Shown here in pieces: positions 30,555-41,739 of a DNA stretch of 64,000 bases. This stretch comes from Alitta virens (taxonomy: Eukaryota > Annelida > Polychaeta > Phyllodocida > Nereididae). Position 1 is the first letter of the stretch, and every line of letters begins with the position of its first letter. Made by a program: the position numbers and the translations under genes. The notes beneath the pieces are model-generated. The model did not search any database, had not been told where the DNA came from, and was given only the letters and a program-made list of their open reading frames with translations. The stretch covers positions 28,097,902 through 28,161,901 of the forward strand of contig OW028585.1 of assembly GCA_932294295.1 (NCBI GenBank). Direction: 5' to 3'.

Positions 30555-30827
30555 CTATTGAAAAGAGATTAAATGATTGGCCAGATCTTTTCTGTTAGCA
30601 TGTTTGAGTGCTTTCACAAATGAACAAAAGGCTTTTGGACCCCTTCTTTGCAATAGCAACAACAAAAAGCAATTTCTTTCAGAGGCTGGTTTTTCTAAAA
30701 TTTCTGAGACCATGTCATGACTTAAAATACCATCCTCAAAAAGGGAAGGTAAAACATCTTCACATGGAACTTCTCGTACTAAACTAACAAAATTTTTTCT
30801 AATAGTATCTCTGTGAACTTTAAGCAT
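30555..30827 (-). CDS. CARD-domain protein
   Basis: 90 residues, almost entirely one CARD (death-fold) domain: HRDTIRKNFVSLV (helix 1), CEDVLPSLFEDGILSHDMVS (helices 2-3), KPASERNCFLLLLLQRRGPK (helix 4), AFCSFVKALKHANRKDLANH (helices 5-6). The RRGPKAFCSFVKAL segment is characteristic of CARDs. An in-frame TAA lies upstream of the ATG, so the protein is complete. CARDs pair with partner CARDs in apoptosome, inflammasome and RIG-I-type signalling. A stand-alone CARD would act as an adaptor or decoy; that this element uses it to blunt host death or antiviral signalling is inference. It lies 214 bp inside the right TIR boundary. Confidence 0.75.
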   Translation of the reverse strand: MLKVHRDTIRKNFVSLVREVPCEDVLPSLFEDGILSHDMVSEILEKPASERNCFLLLLLQRRGPKAFCSFVKALKHANRKDLANHLISFQ

Positions 30828-30947
30828 TTTTTCAGATTAAAATGCAAATGTGAGAATGTGTCTGATGTTGTCAGTAAAAGAGTTAAGGAAAGAATGAGTC
30901 ATGTCAGACATGTGACTGTACTTAAATATAATGAGACTAGCATAGAA

Positions 30948-31022
30948 TGAGGTCATGACCTTTGGCCAAGGTAAATATGACTGGTCTCCCCTCTGGTGAG
31001 TCACAAGGGTAAAAATAGAAGA
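30948..31022 (-). repeat. Extra partial copy of a right-TIR segment
   Basis: gaggtcatgacctttggcca through agggtaaaaatagaag-atc repeats 31170-31245 of the right TIR just inside its inner edge. Confidence 0.6.
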
Positions 31023-31040
31023 TCCCCCCCCCCCCTGATA

Positions 31041-31940
31041 TGCATATTGGTAATTTATTTTTAGAAACTGACTCATGTGAAATAATGATCAAAGGGGTAG
31101 AATTGTAAGCATTAGGCTGAACTATCATCCTTCAAAGGAGAGGATTGAGGTGACAGCTCTCACCTGGTGAGGTCATGACCTTTGACAAGGGTAAATACGA
31201 CTGGTCTCCCCCTCTGGTGAGTCACAAGGGTAAAAATAGAAGATCTCCCCCCCCCCCTGGTGAGTAACAAGGGGGAAATGGTAGCAGCCCTCTGGTGGGG
31301 GGCATTAGGGTAAAATAAATCTAGGGGGGGGGGGGTATGCATTTTAGGTCAGAGGACTGTAGTGTTTAGTTGTCTAGCCTAGAATATCTGTCTATATCTG
31401 TCTAGAAGTGTCTAGCCTATCTATATTTGTTCTAGACTGTCTGTCTATACATCTGAGTAGATTAGAGTGGGGGGTGGGGCTAGAGGACATAGAGAATGAA
31501 AGTTAGCATGGGAAGTGCCCGTGTGCTAATTAATTATTGGGATCAAGGGGGGGGGGGTCAATGAAAGTTAGCATGGGGACAGGGGATCAAAGGGGGGTCA
31601 AGTGGGATCAAGGGGGGGGGGGGTCGATGAAAGTTAGCATGGGAAGTGCCCGTGTGCTAATTAGATATGGGGATCGATGAAAGTTAGCATGGGGACAGGG
31701 GATCAAAGAGGGTCAAGTAGGGTCAAGTGGGGGTCAAGTGGGGTCAAATATTTGGTGATTTTGGGGGGGTCGGCGGGGGGGGGGTCGATGAAAGTTAGCA
31801 TGGGAAGTGCCTGGGTGCAAAGAGAAAGGTCAAGTGGGGTCAAATTTTTGGTGATTTTAGGGGGGGTCAGCTAGAGGACATCGAGGATGAAAATTAGCAT
31901 GGAAAAAGATACCGGGATCAGACCTACCCCTCTTAGTAGT
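31041..31940 (-). repeat. Right terminal inverted repeat of the Polinton
   Basis: 900 bp matching the left TIR in inverse orientation, with indels in poly-G runs and short unit blocks. It ends exactly at the TSD TATATT (31941-31946). Confidence 0.9.
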
Positions 31941-31946
31941 TATATT
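31941..31946. repeat. Target site duplication of the Polinton, right copy
   Basis: TATATT, identical to 16125-16130. Confidence 0.85.
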
Positions 31947-32450
31947 GTTGAAAAGTATTATGAAGAAGCAGTTGGATGAACATTTATACATATATAGCAA
32001 TTTTCAATACTGCAGTCTGCGGAATTAGATGCTACAGTGCTATTTTTCACATATTTCTTAAATCCATCTAAACTATGTGTTTCCAGTTTTTCTCTGTAAG
32101 TTATGGACATATTATTAAGGGTTTTGATAAATCTATACTTAATACTCTGTTTTGCAAATTCATGTTTAAATAAGAAAGACCAGCTATTCGAGTTTCATAG
32201 TAATGAGGATCATATGTAAATAGCAGTAGTAAATCAAGAAAATACTGTGGCAAGGCATTGTTGAATCGTTTATGGCAGAATTTCAGGTCACACAGTGCAC
32301 AGATATCATGGAATTTTAAAAGATTTAGTTTTTTAAATAAACCACTGGTATGACAATTATATTTACTGTTAGTAAGAGCTCTGATTGTTTTTTGTTTGTA
32401 AAATGAATATATTTTGACATTGCTTACCCCAAAAAAGAGCTCCATAGTTT

Positions 32451-33255
32451 AAGTCAGCTACCTGGCGCTGGCTACTTGGCATTTACTTGAGTGGGCTTGA
32501 AGATAGCTACTTGGTGCTGGCTACTTGCCATTTACTTGAACTTGTCATATGTTAAAAAATCATGAAGCAGTCACAGTAAATTTCATTTCACTTCATTAAT
32601 GCATTAAACCCTATCTACTTGAGAAAAATCGGCCGAAAGTTGGTTTTTGGCCAACAGCCAACCGACCAACCAACCTACCAAAGCTAATTCTAAGGACCTC
32701 AGAAACCATAATCAAGCATTAGAACTAAGTTTCATTGCTTGATTTTTGCATACAAGCTCATTTACTTGAGAAAAATTCCATTTACTTGACCGAAAGTTGG
32801 TTTTCGGATGACAGCCAACTGACCAACCAACCTACCAAAACTAATTCAAAGGACCCCAGAAACAATATTCAAGCATAAGAACTAAGTTTCATTGCTTCAT
32901 TTTTGTATACAAGCTCATTTACTTGAGAAAAATTGTATTTACTTGGCCGAAAGTTGGTTTTTGGCCGACAGCCAACCGACCAACTGACATAACAAAACTA
33001 ATTCTAAGGACCCCGGAAACAATAATCAAGCATTAGAACTAGTTAGCTATCTTCAAGGCCACTAAAGTAAATGCCAAGTAGCCAGCGCCTGGTAGCTGAC
33101 TTCAAGATATTTCAAGTAAATGCCAAGTAGCCAGTGCCAGGTAGCTGACTTCAAGATATTTCAAGTAAATGCCAAGTAGCCAGCGCCAGGTAGCTGACTT
33201 CAAGATATTTCAAGTAAATGCCAAGTAGCCAGTGCCAGGTAGCTGACTTCACAGA
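32451..33255. repeat. Tandem repeat, right part, with inverted units
   Basis: aagtcagctacctggcgctg units (32451-32540) continue the array interrupted at 15880. 32585-33045 holds three diverged copies of a block with cgaaagttggttttyggc. 33050-33250 carries four units in the inverted orientation (gccaagtagccagYgcYagg). 33255-34100 shows nothing I can call. Confidence 0.7.
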
Positions 33256-34105
33256 TCTACCAAGGTGTCACTATATTTGATATATTTAAGTGATAATTTA
33301 TTCATCAATTGAGGTATAGAAAGTTTCATTAAAGGCATATAGTAGAACAATAAAGAATCATCTTATATACATAAAGTATCAACAATCGTAATTTTTAAAT
33401 ATTTCCAGATATTTTTCCAAATTATCAAAATTTTGCTTTCAACTACCATTTTTAAGTAAACAAACTGTATTCAACTCTTGTTTCAATCAAAAAATAAAGT
33501 CTCGTTATGCAACATTTTCCGTTTTCACACTTTTTTCAGAGCATTAAAGTTTGAAAAATATCACCAATAGCCCTGATGTAACAGAATACATGGTTTCAAT
33601 ACAACTTCTTTACTCTAGGTACAAAATTTCATGCCTACATTATGAAAAATAAGAGAGATATGGACGTCTGAACTGGGAAACTCATGCCGTTGTGCTTTTC
33701 CACAAAAAATTTATAAAATTTCAAATTGCTGTATCTTCTAAACCATTGGCACTGGAGACCTGAAATTTTGGATTTTTCCATCAATTATATAGTCCATTTT
33801 TTGCAGAATTTTTTGAGATGATGACCTGGGAAGTTTGTCTGAATTTCGGTGAATTCATATGGATTGACCCATATACGCTTCTTCTGGTAAATAAACTTGC
33901 AAACAAAAAGGGTTTATATCTATTTAATCTAAATACTTCAACATTTATCTTCTTTTTTTTTCTGACAGTGTATATTTATATATATATATTAGCCAAGGTA
34001 TAAGCATATTCCCATGCTTTGGGGTACAGTACAGCTGTCTGATACCATCCCAGCTTTGGGTTAATGCTAAAAATAGGCTTTTCTCACAAGCAGCATATAT
34101 ATGAT

Positions 34106-35745
34106 TATCAACATCTTTATTCTACTACCAACTTCTAATCTACTTATATTATTATTAACATCTTTATTCTACTACCAACTTCTAATCTACTTATATTATT
34201 ATCAACATCTTTATCCTACTACCAACTTCTAATCTACTTACATTATTATCAACATCTTTATTCTACTACCAACTTCTAATCTACTTATATTATTATCAAC
34301 ATCTTTATTCTACTACCAATTTCTAATCTACTTATATTATTATTAACATCTTTATCCTACTACCAACTTCTAATCTACTTATATTATTATTAACATCTTT
34401 TTTCTACTACCAACTTCTAATCTACTTATATTATTATCAACATCTTTATTCTACTACCAATTTCTAATCTACTTATATTATTATTAACATCTTTATTCTA
34501 CTACCAACTTCTAATCTACTTATATTATTATTAACATCTTTATTCTACTACCAACTTCTAATCTACTTATATTATTATTAACATCTTTATTCTACTACCA
34601 ACTTCTAATCTACTTATATTATTATTAACATCTTTATTCTACTACCAACTTCTAATCTACTTATATTATTATTAACATCTTTATTCTACTACCAACTTCT
34701 AATCTACTTATATTATTATTAACATCTTTATTCTACTACCCACTTCTAATCTACTTATATTATTATTAACATCTTTATTCTACTACCAACTTCTAATCTA
34801 CTTATATTATTATCAACATCTTTATTCTACTACCAACTTCTAATCTACTTATATTATTATTAACATCTTTATTCTACTACCAACTTCTAATCTACTTATA
34901 TTATTATTAACATCTTTATTCTACTACCAACTTCTAATCTACTTATATTATTATCAACATGTTTATTCTACTACCAACTTCTAATCTACTTATATTATTA
35001 TCAACATCTTTATTCTACTTCCAACTTCTAATCTACTTATATTATTATTAACATCTTTATTCTACTACCAACTTCTAATCTACTTATATTATTATTAACA
35101 TCTTTATTCTACTACCAACTTCTAATCTACTTATATTATTATTAACATCTTTATTCTACTACTTCTAATCTACTTATATTATTATTAACATCTTTATTCT
35201 ACTACTTCTAATCTACTTATATTATTATCAACATGTTTATTCTACTTCAAACTTCTAATCTACTTATATTATTATTAACATCTTTATTCTACTACTTCTA
35301 ATCTACTTATATTATTATTAACATCTTTATTCTACTACTTCTAATCTACTTATATTATTATCAACATCTTTATTCTACTACCAACTTCTAATCTACTTAT
35401 ATTATTATCAACATCTTTATTCTACTACCAACTTCTAATCTACTTATATTATAATCAACATCTTTATTCTACTACCAACTTCTAATCTACTTATATTATT
35501 ATCAACATCTTTATTCTACTACCAATTTCTAATCTACTTATATTATTATCAACATCTTTATCCTACTACCAACTTCTAATCTACTTATATTATTATCAAC
35601 ATCTTTATTCTACTACCAACTTCTAATCTACTTATATTATTATCAACATCTTTTTTCTACTACCAACTTCTAATCTACTTATATTATTATCAACATCTTT
35701 ATTCTACCACCAACTTCTAATCTACTTATATTATCATTAACATCT
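34106..35745 (+). repeat. Minisatellite, 47-bp unit, about 35 copies
   Basis: The unit tattattatYaacatctttattctactaccaacttctaatctactta is very homogeneous; several units near 35160-35340 lack seven bases (ccaactt). It lies 0.6 kb upstream of the paraoxonase-like gene. Confidence 0.95.
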
Positions 35746-36318
35746 ATTCACGCTCAAAGCGTACATGTGAAACATTGATCGGTTACATTTTAATTAAGAA
35801 ATACAGATGAATTCAATGTTATCATATAGTTCATTTACATTTAAAACAGTTGTCATGAGACTCTTTTACAGCAAGTCCATCACAATTTGCAGTCCCGGGC
35901 TTACAGACTCTATCGCAGATTACATCAATATGTTGTATAAGTGACTCAGCATATGTGCCAAGTTCGAGCACATTCAAATCATTAAAAAAATATTTCAATA
36001 TATAATGAAATAAAATAAAAAGTTGTATAATGGCTGCCTATACTTAAATGTTGTTTTTCCAGTAGATCAGAATATTCAATAATTAACTAGGGACCTACAA
36101 ATTCAAAACTAACCATGCATACAAACTGGCTTTACTGTATGTCTGTCTTTTCAACATTGCATCGTCATGTTTTGATCCAGTGCGCATGTGTCAAGTTATG
36201 AATATTCATAGACCAAAAATCCAGGTTATAAATTCAGAACATGCAAAAATTATACACAGTTCTGTCAAAGCTTCAGAACTACAATTGATGCAGTAGCTGT
36301 TGTAGAATTGCTGTAATT

Positions 36319-39300
36319 ATGTCAGCATTAGTGAAGTTTATTTTGTTAATTTTGGCAGCTATTGTTGTGAGGAGAGCCATTAATATCATGTAAGTATTTT
36401 CTTATGATATTTATGCATTTTATTACTCATGATTATACACAGTGACTCATAGATAGGCCCATAATTAATAATCTCGATAATTCTGCTTGCAAAGCTGATA
36501 TCAAGTGATATCTAGATTGAAGATTTTTTATTATGCAATAGAATTTCACCATTAACGCCGTTTATTGTGCAATGGACTGGTCTTAATTTTGAGGCAGTCT
36601 CAATTTCAAACTGGTCTTAATAGTGAGGCGGTTTTAATAATAAGGTGGTCTTATTGGTGAGGTTGTCTTAATGGCGAGGTGGACTTAATAATAAGGTGGT
36701 CTTAATTGTGAGGTGGTCTTAATTTTGAGGTGGTTTTTAATTTTGAGGTGGTCCTAATAGTGAGGTTGTCTTAATAATAAAGGTGGTCTAAATAGTGATA
36801 TGGTCTTAAATTTGAGGTGGTTTAATAGTGAGGTGGTCTAAATAGTATTTCGGTCTTAATTTTGAGATAATCTTAGTAGTGAGGTGGTCTTAATAGTGAG
36901 GTGGTCTTAATGGTGAGGTGGTCTTAATAGTAGGGTGGTCTTAATAATAAGGTGGTCCTAAAAGTGAGGTGGTCTTAATAGTGAGGTGGTCTTAATAGTG
37001 AGGTGGTCTTAATGGTGAGGTGGTCTTAATAGTAGGGTGGTCTTAATAGTGGTGGTCTTAATAGTAGGGTGGTATTACTAGTGAGGTGGTCTTAATAGTG
37101 AGATGGTCTTAATAGTGAGATGGTCTTAATAGGGGGGTGGTCTTAATAGTGAGGTGGTCTTACTAGTGAGTTGCTCTTAGTTCACTTTAAAAATGAGCTG
37201 ATATATATATAAATATAATTAGTATTATATGTATCAATACATATATATGTACATAGAGAAAATTAAATTGTTGGAGATATTAACACTGAACATATTATAT
37301 TCTAAAGCAGCGATTGTACACACACTATTTCAGTAACTTCTTTTATATTGCATTTTTTTTTTTTACTAAATAGATTGCACGCTGATAAACCAGCTATTTG
37401 TGTTGAAAATATCATGCAGTTGACCTATGAGCAGATATGTTTTGATAACCTCAACAAATAAAAGAGTTATCTTCGATCTTAAATGATTATAAAATATCCA
37501 AAGTTTGTTTATTTTAATATGATATCACAGATAACAACTGGGATGCCAATTTTATAATCCAATCATTCAACTTACCCAGAGATGATGATTTGTTCATCTT
37601 CATCAATTATTCATTCATTCTCCAATCATGTAGAGACATATTTCAAAATTACACGAAAATAAGGAAACTTAAAAAATACAAAATATAAAGTAGGAAAAAC
37701 AGTTAATTGCAAGAAAGGAATTACACTGTAAAAATATATCTGATATGTTTATTTTTTACATAACAATCAAATAAAATTATTTCGTTTTATTTTAATTGTA
37801 AACTGATTAATTTATTCGATGTTTAACAGAGATACTCCCGAATAAAATTCAAATAAATTATTACAAATATTCCATCAATATAAATATTACCATTAGAAGC
37901 TATCACAATTTATTCATCATTTATATATTTTTTATTTGAATTATTTTAGATGGGTACTCGATTTATTCAGACATGTTCACTACCATGAGCCAGGACCTTG
38001 TAAACTTGTTCCCGGAGTGGGTATGTAATAAAGTATCCAACATAAATTCTAAATCTTCAGATAAGGTAAAATTAAAAAATATAAAATTTTTATGCTGTTA
38101 ATTGTTGTTTTCTTTGTTCAGAATATGGATCAGAGGATATCGAGGTAACAAAGAGTGGCATTGCTTATATGTCAGATGTAAGTATTGTATTGTATTGTAT
38201 TGTATTTTGTTCTGTTCCTAAATACAGTATTGAGCATGTTAAATTTTATTATACATTGCCAAAATATTTATTGGCATTGTAGAATTTTTTTATTAATGGA
38301 ATCTTAAAATTATACTTTAAGGGACTTGAATTACTGTTTGATGCTCCAAAGAAGAAGATCCCTGGAAAAATTCTTTCCTTTAATTTCCAAAATCCGCAAG
38401 GGGGCGTGCAAGAAGTGACCTTGAAGGGTGACCTTAACCTTAAGACATTTAATCCAGTAGGGGTCAGCATCTGGGAGGACCAAAACGGTGGGAAATTTGA
38501 ATTAGAATGTTCTTGAAACTTTATATTGTAATACTGATAATAATAAAAAAAATTATGTCTAGTTTTTTTTTTTGAAATTCTGGTCTAATAATACCTCCTT
38601 TTTCAGGTGGGACCACAGTATTTGTTGTGAACCACCCCGCTGGCATCACATACGCCACGGTTGAAGTTTTCCAGATTGAAAAAGAAACTCTTTTCCAACA
38701 TGTCCAGACCATCAAAGATCCGCTGTTCAGACTGTGAGTTGAATTGATCATGAGATATAGCAACGTCACAGTGACTATCACAAAAATTAAAATATGCCAC
38801 ATAACATGAGTAGACAGAATGGTTATCTGAGCCACCCCTAGTTACATACCACACTGTCCGCAGATAGCTAACAGTAGATGATATTGATAGTTAGACCACT
38901 GGCGACATCTGGGTGGCAGGACAGGCACTACTCTACAAAAACTTCCCCCATGAAGATGATCCAAAGTACCCTGCCACTTCACAAGTCAGTCAATCATCTA
39001 TTTGACACAAGTTCTTGCTTATATACTTTTTCGTTTTATTACTGTAGTTTATTATAAAGCCAGGTTAGGGGCCTAGCTCAGTTGTAGAAAACCATTTTGA
39101 TGGAGTGAAAACAGGATTCCAAGTACACTCTATTTGGCAAGATGGAATAAAATCGGGACTAAAATCTGATTTTAAACCAAATAACACCTCCATCTCATTC
39201 CCAACCAATATTTAAGTAATTATATTTTATCATTTTGTTACCAGAGTGAATGACATCATAGCAACCAGCACAACAACATTCTACGCCACCAACTCCTGTT

Positions 39301-41739
39301 ATTACTATGGAAACAGAAATTTGATGACTTTGGAATTCCTTTTCAACCTGCCTTATGCTGATGTTCTTTACTATGATGGCAAACAAGCAAAAGTAGCTTT
39401 GCCTGGTCAGAATTTCTTGAATGGGATCAGTATTTCTCCCGATCGAAAGTAAGTATTCTAAAACTATTCTCGCGTGGTGACCTTACAACACCGCTACAGG
39501 TTGAGCTAAAGGACATTGCCCCTTTGCCAAGCTTTATCATTGTTGCTATTTATACTAGTTTATTGTTTATTGTTTTATTTTAAATTTGAATATTTGTACT
39601 CTGCTTGTATTTGCAATTTAATTATTTATTGTATCTATGCTTTTTTTCCTTGCTCAGGGAGTTCTCACTCCAGTACATTTCCTGGGTGGGAGTTCTAAGA
39701 AATAATGATAAAGTAGGCCTGATTCTGCACCATCTAATCCAGCAATGCAATGCCTTTACCAGTTGAGCTGAAGGGCATTACCCTGTTCGGTAGCCCAGTG
39801 CTAGTAGTGAAAATGTGTACTGTGATCACATTATGATATTACTAAACCCCAAATGACTACCCGATATTTTCACCACCCCTGGTCAACAACCTCACCCCAT
39901 AGGTGGGAATCAAAGTACCCACTCACAAGGGACCAGATTCTGCACCATCTATTGTGGCAACTTTCCAACATCTCTACATGGCCAATTGTGCCACGTGCGT
40001 TTTCCATGCGTTTGGATAAACGCATGGAAAACGCATGATTTTTGTCTCATTATAATTTGCTAAAAACCATGCGTTTTCCATGCATTTATCCTTCTCGTGG
40101 AAAACGCACGTAGCACATTTGGCCATGTACCAGTTGAGCTAAAGAGCAATGCCACCTAGCCAACTGCTAGTAAGTAAGGCAGTTGCATACCTGGATTAAA
40201 TAATAGTTAAATCCCGAATAGGAGGAGTTAACTAACGTTTTCGTTGGTTATATTGGTGTCGGGATATAAGCAACAAAAATGTTATTTAACTCCCAACTAT
40301 GAGGGATATAACTAACTTATACTCCACTAGACCTATATATTGTTTGATTGTTTGTTTTGTTTAGTTGCTGTTATCAAGCAATTAAAGTGTGGTGAAAGCA
40401 AACAGTAGATACCATGCATGTTATACTCATATTACATTTATTTATATAATTATTTATTTGCAGAACAATATATGTAGCTCATACATTGAAAGAAGAAATT
40501 GGAGTTTATGATATTAATAAGGATAACACTTTGTCAGAAAGACTGGTAAAAATCTTAATTAAAATTTTATATTTCATAAAACTTTTCAACTATCAGCTCA
40601 TTGCTAAAATTCAAATACAATATTTATATCAATGAACTGCAATGCTTATAATAGGCCCCCAATATTATTTCAATGCAAAAAAATTAAATAACAAATTGTA
40701 TTTACTATTTAGGCAATCTCCACAAACATGAACCCTGACAATGTCAATGTTGACAAGACCACTGGCGACATCTGGGTGGCAGGACAGGCACTACTCTACA
40801 AAAACTTCCCCCCATGAAGATGATCCAAAGTACCCTGCCACTTCACAAGTCAGTCAATCATCTATTTGACGCAATTTCTTGCTTATATTATTATATTTTT
40901 TATTACTGAAGTTTATTCAATTGCATATTTTATTTTTTATATTTATCCAAGTTTAACTTGTCTTTTTTCATGCATATTCTAATATTTTTCAACTTACTTC
41001 TTTTTTGGCCTATTGTTGCTGTAATGCATTCTCTCTCTCTCTCCCCCTCCTCTTTTTTTTTCTCTTTTTTTTCTGTAACAAGGTCCACTCCTTGTCACTT
41101 CTCGAGGGCAAAAATTGCCTTAGATGTAAATCAAATTGACAATAAAAAATAGGATCACATAGAGTCTTTTCACTGAGCAGCCCTGAATTCCGCAGGACAT
41201 TTATAAGTCTTTCTTCGCCTTTTACTCATTTTGCTTTTCAGACACAGTAGGTCATACCTAACTGATTTCAAAAATATAATTTTCTCAGAAAAAATAACAG
41301 AAATCATTTGAATGATAAGATGTCAATATACATTAAAATGCACTAAAAATACTGCTGCTAGGATGCACTTTGCTTCAGCCAATCACAGTCAAGGGCAGGA
41401 ACTTTTTCAGCCAATAGAATTGCAGTATTCTGTTTTAGCCACCCGGTGGAAATACAGAACCTCCTGTGAAAATCCACTATTTTATTGGAGCCCCCCCCCC
41501 CCTTTTAATAGGAACATATGTGTTATAATAATTAATTCAATCAACTATTTATTTTTTCACAGGTTATCAGAATTCGATTCAAGGATGGCTCAACGGAACC
41601 ATTTATTGAAACTGTTTATTCCGAAATGGGTGTTCGTCTCTTCGGGGCAAGCGTTGCCGAACGATTTCAGGATGGACTATTAGTTGGGACAATAAAAACT
41701 AAACTCCTGTATTGCCAAATTAAACATTTAGCTGAATAA
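36319..41739 (+). CDS. Paraoxonase/arylesterase homologue, nine exons, with a frameshift in exon 8
   Basis: Exons 36319-36389, 37950-38020, 38122-38177, 38322-38487, 38607-38733, 39245-39448, 40464-40545, 40713-40848 and 41563-41739 join in phase except for one extra C in exon 8; the layout corresponds to about 362 residues, the usual paraoxonase length. N-terminal signal-anchor VKFILLILAAIVV. Calcium-site residues are visible in EYGSEDIEV, VNDIIATS, NFLNGISISPDRK and PDNVNVD. The catalytic-dyad His of FVVNHPAG is present, but the other His of vertebrate PON1 is Val here (FNPVGVSIW). In exon 8 a six-C run shifts the frame to an early TGA; a partial duplicate of this exon at 38895 has five C. 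It is either a recent pseudogene or an assembly error. Membrane or secreted lactonase/arylesterase is the family role. AATAAA lies near 41845-41855. Confidence 0.85.
36570..37190 (+). repeat. Minisatellite GGTGGTCTTAATAGTGA, array 1
   Basis: About 33 imperfect copies of a 17-18-bp unit gaggtggtcttaatagt, in intron 1 of the paraoxonase-like gene. Further arrays lie at 56300-57085, 58490-58775, 59950-60275 and 63320-63560. Confidence 0.9.
38895..39056 (+). pseudogene. Partial duplicate of paraoxonase exon 8 in intron 5
   Basis: The sequence from accactggcgacatctgggt through the donor GTCAGTCAATC and about 70 bp of intron equals 40757-40920. The 5' third of the exon and its acceptor are missing. 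This copy has five C in the run (38945-38949) where exon 8 has six. Confidence 0.85.
39485..40165 (-). repeat. SINE-like dispersed repeats (tRNA-type A box), two or three copies
   Basis: On the minus strand, segments with GCCCTTCAGCTCAACTGGTA (near 39785-39760) and GCTCTTTAGCTCAACTGGTA (near 40148-40128) resemble a tRNA-type A box, followed by GGTGCAGAATC-like B-box candidates and a shared body. A weaker copy lies at 39495-39530. The MITE at 39977-40127 splits one of them. Confidence 0.5.
39977..40127. mobile_element. MITE, 151 bp, TA target duplication (copy 2)
   Basis: Same element as 8700-8850, flanked by TA at 39975-39976 and 40128-40129. It is inserted into the SINE-like repeat just before ccagttgagct. 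Confidence 0.85.
40200..40345 (+). repeat. Dispersed repeat with TATATCCCG palindromes (copy 2)
   Basis: Contains taaatcccgaataggaggag, gtcgggatataagcaacaaa and actatgagggatataacta. Related to 12615-12870 and 54655-54890. In intron 6 of the paraoxonase-like gene. Confidence 0.6.
41161..41490 (-). repeat. Dispersed repeat with short conserved ORF (copy 2)
   Basis: Inverted copy of 14697-15045. A 10-12-nt C run follows (41491-41502). It lies in the last intron of the paraoxonase-like gene. Confidence 0.65.

Larger units (their letters stand above)
16131..31940. mobile_element. Polinton/Maverick element, 15,810 bp
   Basis: The element is bounded by inverted repeats starting ACTACTAAGAGGGGTAGGTC and by a 6-bp target duplication. 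It encodes the Polinton core: protein-primed pol B (C-terminal part), rve-type integrase with chromodomain, packaging ATPase, and major and minor capsid proteins. Accessory genes are PC4-like, RING-like, mucin-like membrane and CARD proteins. No adenain-like protease was found. The boundaries are intact, but pol B and integrase are defective, so this copy is unlikely to move by itself. The inserted element splits an older non-LTR insertion. Confidence 0.95.
15881..32450 (-). mobile_element. 5'-truncated non-LTR retrotransposon split by the Polinton
   Basis: Two pieces, 15881-16130 and 31941-32450, form one minus-strand element of about 760 bp. The right piece encodes the C-terminal reverse-transcriptase region (KTIRALTNSKYNCHTSGLFK, CDLKFCHKRFNNALPQYF; 32445-32101). 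The left piece ends in the tail GAATCTGAATCTGAAT. Target duplication AAGTCAG is present at 15874-15880 and 32451-32457, inside the tandem-repeat unit. The Polinton later inserted into it. Confidence 0.8.

Noticed and set aside
34106..35745. CRISPR-like array
   Set aside because: Units are head-to-tail with no unique spacers, in a spliced eukaryotic genome; it is a minisatellite.
37373..37460. Possible paraoxonase exon after the acceptor actaaatag
   Set aside because: The frame ends in a stop after about 25 codons and has no paraoxonase similarity; exon 1 joins 37950 in phase with the expected HVHYHEPGPCKLVPG.
39060..39100. tRNA gene (cctagctcagttgtaga)
   Set aside because: Only an A-box-like half is present; no anticodon arm, B box or acceptor pairing can be drawn.
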